DNA from: Scatosoma sp045576335
GTDB taxonomy: Bacteria > Bacillota > Clostridia > Christensenellales > Borkfalkiaceae
Assembly (NCBI GenBank): GCA_045576335.1
Contig: JAZNGH010000029.1
Location: forward strand, 1-56,219
Length of the DNA stretch: 56,219 nucleotides
Direction: 5' to 3'
Position 1 is the stretch's first letter. Each line of letters begins with the position of its first letter. This document shows, piece by piece, positions 8,864-15,736 of this stretch. The notes under the pieces are model-generated. The model saw only the letters and a program-made list of their open reading frames with translations, searched no databases and was not told where the DNA came from. The translations under genes and the position numbers were made by a program.

Positions 8864-9877
8864 ATGCAAACTATTCTTGTTACGGGCGGTTGCGGCTATA
8901 TCGGCTCGCATACTGTGTTGGAGCTTTTGAACAAAAATTACCAAGTTATCGTTGTGGACAATTTCAGCAATTCCAGCTTTGAAAGTCTGCGTCGCGTACA
9001 GAAAATTACGGGCAAAACGGTGACCTTTTACGAAGCGGATATCCGCGACGTAGCCGCAATGGAAACGATTTTTTCTTCGCACAAAATCGACGCCGTTATC
9101 CATTTTGCCGCGTTTAAGGCGGTGGGGGAAAGCTGTCGTTTGCCGCTTAAATATTACGAAAACAACATCAGCGGCACCGTTTCCTTGCTCAAAATCATGG
9201 AAAGCCACGGCGTGAAGAAAATTATTTTCTCCTCGTCCGCGACGGTGTACGGCGACCCCGAGCGTTTGCCTTTGGATGAAAATTGCCGTCTTTCCACGAC
9301 CAACCCCTACGGTAGCACCAAGCTTATGATGGAAATGATTATGCAGGATCTGCATAAGGCGGATAAGGAATGGAATATCATTCTGCTCCGTTATTTCAAC
9401 CCCGTCGGCGCGCACGAGAGCGGTTTGATCGGCGAAGACCCCAAGGGTATTCCCAACAATTTGATGCCGTTCGTGGCACAGGTTGCCAGCGGGAAGCTTT
9501 CCTGCATCAACGTTTTCGGCAACGATTACGACACCCCCGACGGCACGGGCGTACGCGATTACATTCACGTAGTAGACCTCGCCCTTGGACATATCGCGGC
9601 AATCGAGCGTTGCAACGATAGCGGCGTGCATATCTACAATTTGGGTACGGGTCACGGTTACAGCGTTTTGGATATGATTCACGCCTTTGAAAAGGCTTGC
9701 GGCAAGAAATTGCCCTATAAGATTTGCGAGCGTCGCCCTGGCGATATCGCCGCTTGCTACGCCGCGCCCGATAAAGCCAAAAAAGAACTGCTTTGGGAAG
9801 CCAAATACGGCATTGAAGAAATGTGCGCGTCGCAATGGAAATGGCAGAGCGGCAACCCTATGGGTTACGAGGCGTAA
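8864..9877 (+). CDS. galE: UDP-glucose 4-epimerase
   Basis: NAD-dependent short-chain dehydrogenase/reductase that interconverts UDP-glucose and UDP-galactose, feeding the Leloir pathway and surface-polysaccharide synthesis. The Rossmann motif 'TGGCGYIGSHT' opens the protein, with 'VDNFSNSS' after the second strand. The catalytic region shows 'IFSSSATVYG' and the YxxxK motif 'NPYGSTKLMMEM'. The 'RYFNPVGAHESGLIGEDP' stretch is characteristic of bacterial GalE. The 337-residue length is standard. It has its own promoter, and no galT or galK is nearby. Confidence 0.96.
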   Translation: MQTILVTGGCGYIGSHTVLELLNKNYQVIVVDNFSNSSFESLRRVQKITGKTVTFYEADIRDVAAMETIFSSHKIDAVIHFAAFKAVGESCRLPLKYYENNISGTVSLLKIMESHGVKKIIFSSSATVYGDPERLPLDENCRLSTTNPYGSTKLMMEMIMQDLHKADKEWNIILLRYFNPVGAHESGLIGEDPKGIPNNLMPFVAQVASGKLSCINVFGNDYDTPDGTGVRDYIHVVDLALGHIAAIERCNDSGVHIYNLGTGHGYSVLDMIHAFEKACGKKLPYKICERRPGDIAACYAAPDKAKKELLWEAKYGIEEMCASQWKWQSGNPMGYEA

Positions 9878-9890
9878 CGCTTTTTTTGCA

Positions 9891-10553
9891 ATGATAATTC
9901 CCGACCAAATAATCCGTTCGAATCGTAAAACGCTTTCGGTGACTATCGATTGTCTTTCTCGGGTAATCGTCCGTGCGCCAAGGGCTTGCGACGAGAAACG
10001 GATTTTTGCTTTTTTGCAAGAAAAAGAGTGCTGGATTACCCGTAAAAAAGCACAAAGGACGGGGGCAGGTATGGATTTACCGCCCGAAAACTTGCACGGC
10101 TATACCTTTATGCTTTTGGGAAAAACTTGCAAAATCGTCTTATACGAGGGCGAAACGATACGTCTTGATGGGGATAACGGCGAGCTGTATCTGCCTCAAA
10201 AAAACGCGAGGGATAGGATCGTGAAATGGCTCAAAGAAAACGCGCTCCGTATCTTTACGGAGCGTACGAAAAAAACGGCGCGGGAGATGGGCGTTTCGTG
10301 TCAATCGGTTTCAATCACGAGCGCGAAAAGCTTTTGGGGGCTTTGCACGGGTAAGGACGCGATACGCTACACCTTTCGTCTTTTGTACGCCCCGAAAGAA
10401 ATCGTGGAATACGTAATCGTGCACGAGCTGGCGCATATTCGCCATAAAAATCACTCCAAAGCCTTTTGGGCGGTGGTACAAAGCCGTATCCCCGATTATA
10501 AAAACCGTCGGCAATGGCTGAAAAATCACGGTATTTTAATGGAGATTTTTTAA
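9891..10553 (+). CDS. YgjP-like (DUF45/WLM family) metal-dependent hydrolase
   Basis: Small putative zinc metallopeptidase of the YgjP/DUF45 family. The zinc-binding HExxH motif is 'HELAHIRHKNHSKAFW' near residue 180, with the extra downstream histidine typical of the family; the preceding 'YRLLYAPKEIVEYVIV'-like helix context also fits (here 'FRLLYAPKEIVEYVIV'). The ATG at 9891, 13 bp after galE, gives 220 residues, close to family length; the frame is open upstream inside galE, but that part looks like read-through of another frame. No good ribosome binding site is seen, so it may be translated by coupling with galE. The substrate is unknown. Confidence 0.85.
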   Translation: MIIPDQIIRSNRKTLSVTIDCLSRVIVRAPRACDEKRIFAFLQEKECWITRKKAQRTGAGMDLPPENLHGYTFMLLGKTCKIVLYEGETIRLDGDNGELYLPQKNARDRIVKWLKENALRIFTERTKKTAREMGVSCQSVSITSAKSFWGLCTGKDAIRYTFRLLYAPKEIVEYVIVHELAHIRHKNHSKAFWAVVQSRIPDYKNRRQWLKNHGILMEIF

Positions 10554-10625
10554 GCTTTTGCGTTTAATTGCGGGGCGATTGCGTTATATTTATTGTAGGA
10601 AGAAATCACAAGGAAACGAAAGAGT

Positions 10626-11345
10626 ATGTTAAAACTCGAAAACGTGAGCTATTCGGTAAGCGACGAGCTTGGCGAAAAGCAAATATTAAAGGATATCAAT
10701 TTGACGCTGGACGAGCGTTTCGTTGCGTTTACTGGCCCGAACGGGGGCGGTAAATCCACGCTTGCCAAGGTGATTGCGGGCATTTTGACCCCTACCACGG
10801 GCAAGATATATTTAGACGGCGAGGATATCACCGCGCTGTCCGTCACCGAGCGAGCGCAAAAGGGTATTTCGTACGCCTTTCAACAGCCCGTTCGCTTTAA
10901 GGGCTTGACCGTACGCGACCTCATCAATATTGCCGCGGGAAAAACCCTGAAAATATCCGACGCTTGCGCCTATCTTTCCGAGGTGGGTATGTGCGCCCGC
11001 GATTATATCGACCGCGAGGTGAACGCTTCCCTTTCGGGCGGCGAGCTTAAACGCATCGAGATTGCGACCATTCTCGCACGAAGCACCAAGCTTTCGGTGT
11101 TCGACGAGCCCGAAGCGGGTATCGACCTTTGGAGTTTTGGCAATTTGATTAAGGTCTTTGAAAAAATGCACGAAAAGACACAGGGAAATATTTTGATTAT
11201 TTCCCACCAAGAACGCATACTCAATATCGCGGATAAAATCGTCGTGATTGCGGATGGACGGGTTAAGAGCGAGGGCAAACGCACGGACGTTTTGTCCGAG
11301 CTTTTGGGCGCGGACGCGTGCAAGGCGTTGACGGAAAAAATGTGA
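10626..11345 (+). CDS. sufC: Fe-S cluster assembly ATPase SufC
   Basis: ABC-type ATPase of the SUF iron-sulfur assembly system. Walker A 'GPNGGGKSTLAK', signature 'LSGGELKRIEIATILA', Walker B 'LSVFDEPEAGIDLWSF' and H-loop 'ISHQERIL' are all in the SufC-specific form; 'DEPEAGIDLW' and 'SHQE' distinguish it from transport ATPases. It lies 4 bp before the SufB/SufD-family gene. Only the two-gene sufCB unit is present here, without sufS, sufU or sufD, which resembles the minimal arrangement of many anaerobes. SufC is soluble and works in complex with SufB. Confidence 0.95.
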   Translation: MLKLENVSYSVSDELGEKQILKDINLTLDERFVAFTGPNGGGKSTLAKVIAGILTPTTGKIYLDGEDITALSVTERAQKGISYAFQQPVRFKGLTVRDLINIAAGKTLKISDACAYLSEVGMCARDYIDREVNASLSGGELKRIEIATILARSTKLSVFDEPEAGIDLWSFGNLIKVFEKMHEKTQGNILIISHQERILNIADKIVVIADGRVKSEGKRTDVLSELLGADACKALTEKM

Positions 11346-11349
11346 GGGA

Positions 11350-12282
11350 ATGGGTATGGACGCAATAGAAAAGGATTTATTGATACAAATTGCCGATTTG
11401 CACGGCGTACCCGAGGGCGCGTACAATATCCGCGGCAATGGCGAGAGTGTGGGCAGAAACACGACGGCGAATATAGATATCGTCACCAAGACGGACGGAA
11501 AGGCGGGCATTGATATTTTTATCAAACCAGGTACGAAAAACGAGAGTGTACACATTCCCGTCATCATCTCCAAGGCGGGCTGGCAAGAGCTCGTGTACAA
11601 CGATTTTTATATCGGCGATAACGCCGAAGTGGTGATCGTCGCGGGTTGCGGTATTCATAATTGCGGCGGCGTGGACATGACCTCCCGTCACGACGGCGTG
11701 CACACCTTTTACGTAGGAAAAAACGCCAAGGTCAAGTACGTGGAAAAGCACTACGGCGGCGGCGACGGCTTGGGCAAAAACGTAATGAACCCTATGACGG
11801 TGGTGCATTTGGACGAAAACGCGAGTATGGAAATGCAAACGACGCAAATCAAGGGTATCGATTCCACCAAGCGCGTGACGAAAGCGGATATGAAAGCAGG
11901 CGCGAGCTTTATCGTCAAAGAAAAGCTGTACACGCACGGCACGCAATCGGCTGACACCGATTTCGTGGTGGATATGAACGGCAAAGACTGCCGCGCGGAT
12001 ATTATGAGCCGTTCGGTTGCGGCGGGAAAATCGGTGCAACGCTTCGTTTCTACTATGAACGGCAACGCGCCCTGCCACGGTCATACCGAGTGCGACGCGA
12101 TCATTATGGACGAGGCTTCGGTCACCGCCGCGCCCTGTTTGGCGGCAAACGATATCGACGCGGAGCTTATCCACGAAGCGGCAATCGGGAAGATTGCAGG
12201 CGAACAGCTTGTGAAACTGATGACCTTGGGTTTGACGGAAAAGGAAGCCGAAGAACAAATAATCAAAGGATTTTTACACTAA
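11350..12282 (+). CDS. sufB: SufB/SufD-family Fe-S cluster scaffold
   Basis: Scaffold partner of SufC, 310 residues. The central and C-terminal beta-helix of the SufB/SufD family is evident from residue 60 on, with 'GCGIHNCGG' and 'SRHDGVHTFYVGKNAKVKYV', and the C-terminal 'GEQLVKLMTLGLTEKEAEEQ', which matches the SufB/SufD end where SufC docks. It lacks the long N-terminal region of classical SufB (about 470 residues), so it is the short form found with SufC alone in anaerobes. Either ATG 11350 or ATG 11356 may start it; GAGGG lies just upstream. Assignment as SufB rather than SufD follows from the two-gene context. Confidence 0.9.
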   Translation: MGMDAIEKDLLIQIADLHGVPEGAYNIRGNGESVGRNTTANIDIVTKTDGKAGIDIFIKPGTKNESVHIPVIISKAGWQELVYNDFYIGDNAEVVIVAGCGIHNCGGVDMTSRHDGVHTFYVGKNAKVKYVEKHYGGGDGLGKNVMNPMTVVHLDENASMEMQTTQIKGIDSTKRVTKADMKAGASFIVKEKLYTHGTQSADTDFVVDMNGKDCRADIMSRSVAAGKSVQRFVSTMNGNAPCHGHTECDAIIMDEASVTAAPCLAANDIDAELIHEAAIGKIAGEQLVKLMTLGLTEKEAEEQIIKGFLH

Positions 12283-12307
12283 TAAAGAGAATAAGGAGAA
12301 TAAAATT

Positions 12308-13684
12308 ATGAGTGAACTTGCTTACAAAAGAACGAACGTATACGAAGAGGCAGACGAAAAGCTGCTCAAAGCTATTTTCGATTACGTAGAGGGGTATAAA
12401 GTATTCCTCGACGAGGGTAAAACGGAACGGGAAGCCTGTGCTTGGGCGAAAGCCGAAGCAATTAAAAACGGCTACAAGCCCTTCAAATTCGGGCAAAAGC
12501 TCAAAAAGGGCGATAAGGTGTATTACGACAACCGCGGCAAAAATCTGTATCTTATTAAGGTGGGTACGAACGACGCGGCAGAGGAAGGGATTCGTATCGT
12601 CGCTTCCCATATCGACAGCCCGCGTATCGATTTGAAACAAGTTCCCTTGTACGAAGCGGAAAACATTGCGTTTGCCAAAACGCATTACTACGGCGGTATC
12701 CGTAAATATCAATGGACGACCGTACCCCTTGCCTTGCACGGCGCGGTCGCGCTTAAAAGCGGAAGCGTTATCAACGTCAAAATCGGCGAGGACGAAAACG
12801 ACCCCGTATTCTACATCAGCGACCTTTTGCCCCACCTTGCGGCGAAGCAAAACGCAAAATCGCTTGGCGAAGCCATTGAGGGCGAGGGCTTGAATATTTG
12901 GCTTGGCAATATTCCTTACACGGCGGCTGAAAACGAAAAGGATAAGACGGTCAAGGAAAATATCCTCAAAATCCTGCACGACAAATACGGTATGGAAGAG
13001 GCGGATTTCCTTTCGGCGGAGCTTTCGCTCGTGCCCGCATATAAAGCAAAGGACGTGGGATTAGACCGCGCGCTTATCGGCGCGTACGGTCACGACGACC
13101 GCGTTTGCTCGTACCCTGCCTTCACCGCGCTGTTCGACGTAGAAAATGACGACAGAACGGTTATGGTCGTGCTGGCGGATAAAGAGGAAATCGGCAGCGA
13201 GGGTACGACGGGTATGCAATGCGCCGTCTTTACCGATTTGATTGAAGAGATTGCCCGCGCGTTTGATACGACTTCTGCGGCAATCCGCGCAAACTCCAAA
13301 TGCCTTTCGGCGGACGTAAACGCGGCGTACGACCCCAACTTCGCCGAGGTCCTTGAAAAGCAAAACGCGACCTATCTTTCTTGCGGTGCGGGCGTGACGA
13401 AATTCACGGGCGCAAGAGGCAAGAGCGGCTCTTCGGACGCGGACGCGGAATACGTGGCGTTCCTTCGTAAGCTCTTCGACGACAACGGCGTCGTATGGCA
13501 GACGGGCGAGCTGGGCAAGGTAGACGTCGGCGGCGGCGGCACGGTCGCGAAATATATCGCGAAAATGAATATCGACACGATTGATATCGGCGTAGGCGTC
13601 GTTTCCATGCACGCACCCTACGAGGTCGTATCCAAGGCAGACGTATACGAAACCTATCTCGCGTTCAAAGCATTTATGAAATAA
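12308..13684 (+). CDS. M18 family aminopeptidase (458 residues)
   Basis: Cytosolic dizinc aminopeptidase of the M18 family (aminopeptidase I/ApeA type). Metal-ligand motifs seen in order are 'ASHIDSPRIDL', 'GHDDRVCS', 'DKEEIGSEGTTG' and the C-terminal histidine in 'VSMHAPYEVVSKAD'. It likely trims N-terminal residues from peptides, in keeping with the importer and dipeptidase in the window. AAGGAG precedes ATG 12308. It may be co-transcribed with sufCB (25-bp gap). A second, shorter M18 enzyme is encoded convergently just downstream, and a shared terminator separates them. Confidence 0.94.
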   Translation: MSELAYKRTNVYEEADEKLLKAIFDYVEGYKVFLDEGKTEREACAWAKAEAIKNGYKPFKFGQKLKKGDKVYYDNRGKNLYLIKVGTNDAAEEGIRIVASHIDSPRIDLKQVPLYEAENIAFAKTHYYGGIRKYQWTTVPLALHGAVALKSGSVINVKIGEDENDPVFYISDLLPHLAAKQNAKSLGEAIEGEGLNIWLGNIPYTAAENEKDKTVKENILKILHDKYGMEEADFLSAELSLVPAYKAKDVGLDRALIGAYGHDDRVCSYPAFTALFDVENDDRTVMVVLADKEEIGSEGTTGMQCAVFTDLIEEIARAFDTTSAAIRANSKCLSADVNAAYDPNFAEVLEKQNATYLSCGAGVTKFTGARGKSGSSDADAEYVAFLRKLFDDNGVVWQTGELGKVDVGGGGTVAKYIAKMNIDTIDIGVGVVSMHAPYEVVSKADVYETYLAFKAFMK

Positions 13685-13716
13685 GCGGGGCAGGTATGCG
13701 TTGAAATGAAAAAAGA

Positions 13717-13740
13717 GGCTTATCCAAAAAAGGATAAGCC
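13717..13740. terminator. Bidirectional rho-independent terminator between two M18 genes
   Basis: GGCTTATCC (13717-13725), six-A loop, GGATAAGCC (13732-13740). A-rich sequence on the left and T-rich sequence on the right serve both strands. Confidence 0.9.
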
Positions 13741-13758
13741 GCTTTTGATTTTGTGTTT

Positions 13759-15045
13759 TTAACGAATGAGCAACGCGCCGTCCTCAAAGAGCAGTTCCGA
13801 GGAGAAAAAAGCGGTCAGCCCGTTTACAAGCTCCTCGTAGTCCTTTTTCGCGAAACATTCGCAAGCGGAGTGCATAGCCAGCTGTGCAATACCGATATCC
13901 GCGCCGCGCACGCCCAAACGCCGCAACGCCGCCGCGCCGAGGGTGCTTCCGCTTCGCATATCCGAGCGGTTGAAAAAGCTTTGATAGGACACGCCTGCTT
14001 TTTCAAAAACCGTTTTCACCGCCGCCGACGAAAGCGCGTCGGTGATATACGCGCCGCCCGCATGGTTTTTAATGACTACGCCGCCGCCAAGCAGCGTCTT
14101 ATTCGTAGGGTCGCTTTTTTCGGGGTGCGCGGGGTGTACGCCGTGCGCGTTATCCACGGACAGCAAAAAGCTGTTTTGGAGCGCCTTGTAATATTCCGCG
14201 TCGTCAAAGCGGAGTGCGTACGCAATTCTTCGCAAGGTATTTTCCAAAAAATCCCCGCCCGCACCTTGCGTGGTGGAGCTGCCGATTTCCTCGTGGTGGA
14301 AAAACGCTGCTACGCAAACGCCCGCGCTGTTTGCGTGGGCAAACGCCGCCTCCAAGGACGCGCAAGCGCTGGTCAAATTATCGATACGGGGTGAAGCGAT
14401 AAATTCGTTGTTCACGCCGAAAAGATAGGGGTCTTGCGCGTTTACGATATACAAATCGTGGGAAAGGACGCGCTGTTCGCCCGCCAACAGCTCCCAAAAG
14501 CGTTCCTCGCCGTTTTCCCCGTCAAAGGCGAACACGGGTGCAAGGTCGGTTTGCGCGTTGACAGTAAATCCGTTTGATACGTCGCGGTTGATATGCACGG
14601 CTTGTGAGGGGATCGTCACGAAAAAGGGCGAAACGACGCTTTTCGTTTGCAGCTTCCCGTCCACGCTTTGTACGACTTGTCCCGCGAGCTTCAAGGGACG
14701 GTCGAAAAAGGAATACCACAGCCCGCCGCCGTACGTTTCCGTATTCAGCGTTGCCACGCCGCCCGCCGTTTTTACGGGGTTTTCTTTGAGTTTTAAGGAG
14801 GGGGAATCGAGGTGCGAAGCCACGATTTTGTAAGAAAAGCTGTCCAAATCGTCCACGGTAAACGCAAGCACGCTCGCGCCGCGCTCCACGTAGTATTTTC
14901 CGCCCTGTTCTATTTCCCAGTCCTGCCCCTCTGAAAGAGCCTGAAAGCCCTTTTCCGCAAGCGTTGCCTTGATGATATCCCGCGCCTGATAGGGCGAGAG
15001 CGCATTTTCCATAAATTCCGTTAAGAAGCGTACCGCATTCGTCAT
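13759..15045 (-). CDS. M18 family aminopeptidase (428 residues)
   Basis: Second M18 metallo-aminopeptidase, of the shorter ApeB/aspartyl-aminopeptidase-like type. Motifs are 'ASHLDSPSLKLKENP', 'SPRIDNLTSACASLEAA', 'HHEEIGSSTTQGAGG', 'NRSDMRSGSTLG' and 'AMHSACECF'. Two M18 paralogues side by side and convergent imply different specificity, one perhaps for acidic residues (inference). The start at 15045 has AAGGAG close upstream and a promoter at 15077-15105. Length is normal for the family. Confidence 0.94.
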   Translation of the reverse strand: MTNAVRFLTEFMENALSPYQARDIIKATLAEKGFQALSEGQDWEIEQGGKYYVERGASVLAFTVDDLDSFSYKIVASHLDSPSLKLKENPVKTAGGVATLNTETYGGGLWYSFFDRPLKLAGQVVQSVDGKLQTKSVVSPFFVTIPSQAVHINRDVSNGFTVNAQTDLAPVFAFDGENGEERFWELLAGEQRVLSHDLYIVNAQDPYLFGVNNEFIASPRIDNLTSACASLEAAFAHANSAGVCVAAFFHHEEIGSSTTQGAGGDFLENTLRRIAYALRFDDAEYYKALQNSFLLSVDNAHGVHPAHPEKSDPTNKTLLGGGVVIKNHAGGAYITDALSSAAVKTVFEKAGVSYQSFFNRSDMRSGSTLGAAALRRLGVRGADIGIAQLAMHSACECFAKKDYEELVNGLTAFFSSELLFEDGALLIR

Positions 15046-15076
15046 ATACGTTCTCCTTATTTATTATTTCAAGGAT

Positions 15077-15105
15077 ATTGTAGCATTTTTTTCTTTTTTT
15101 GACAA
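15077..15105 (-). promoter_or_regulatory. Promoter of the shorter M18 aminopeptidase
   Basis: Read on the minus strand: TTGTCA, 17-bp A-rich spacer, TACAAT. The transcript start would be about 25 nt upstream of the ATG. Confidence 0.72.
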
Positions 15106-15174
15106 GCGAAAGTGTATATTTTGAGAAGAAAAATGAAAATATAATGAAAACGGAGAAACGCGCTTGTTTTGCGC

Positions 15175-15202
15175 TTGACAAAATTGTAAAAAGCTTTATA
15201 AT
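15175..15202 (+). promoter_or_regulatory. Promoter of the marR-exporter operon
   Basis: TTGACA (15175-15180), 16-bp spacer, TATAAT (15197-15202). AAGGAG follows at 15221 before ATG 15235. Confidence 0.8.
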
Positions 15203-15234
15203 TAAATTTGCAAAACAAAAAAGGAGAAAATAAT

Positions 15235-15714
15235 ATGAAACACGAAAGAAAAACGTATAATTTAGGTAAGGAAGAAGAGTATTTGGTCAGGATATTTTCT
15301 CTGCTGAAAAAACGCGAAAATATCGTTTTCAACGATAAAAAAGCCAACTTTAACAACACCGAGCTTCGCCTTTTGAGCGAAATCATTTCGGCAAACTACG
15401 AAAACCGCCGTTTGATTTCTACACAGCTCGCGCAAATGCTGGGCGTGACCCGTTCCGCCGTTTCGCAAATCGTGAACAATTTGGAAAATCGCGGCGTAGT
15501 AAGACGGGTTGCCGACGAGGTAGACAGAAAAATTGCGTACATAGAAATTACCGAAGGGATTATAGAAGCGTACGGCGAGGACGTGGAAAATTGCAAAAAG
15601 TTCGTGAAAGAGGTCGTAGAGGAATTTGGCGAGGAGCGTTTCTTTACTATGTGTAACGCGTACGACGAATTTATCGCTTTGGGACAAAAACGGTATAAGG
15701 AAAAAAATAAATAA
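15235..15714 (+). CDS. MarR-family transcriptional regulator
   Basis: Winged-helix regulator of about 159 residues. The helix-turn-helix is seen in 'ISTQLAQMLGVTRSAVSQIV' followed by 'NNLENRGVVRR' and the wing 'DEVDRKIAYIEIT', the standard MarR layout. It starts at ATG 15235 behind AAGGAG; an upstream TTG at 15208 is less likely. The stop is 22 bp before an ABC exporter gene, so it probably autoregulates the operon and controls the exporter in response to a toxic ligand (inference from common MarR-exporter pairs). The N-terminal 45 residues are basic and not conserved in an obvious way. Confidence 0.9.
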   Translation: MKHERKTYNLGKEEEYLVRIFSLLKKRENIVFNDKKANFNNTELRLLSEIISANYENRRLISTQLAQMLGVTRSAVSQIVNNLENRGVVRRVADEVDRKIAYIEITEGIIEAYGEDVENCKKFVKEVVEEFGEERFFTMCNAYDEFIALGQKRYKEKNK

Positions 15715-15736
15715 ATCTTTCGTTGGAGAAAAAGAT

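Noticed and set aside
9687..9890. Longer N-terminus of the YgjP-like protein reaching into galE
   Set aside because: The extension overlaps galE coding sequence in another frame and has no family similarity; ATG 9891 gives the normal length.
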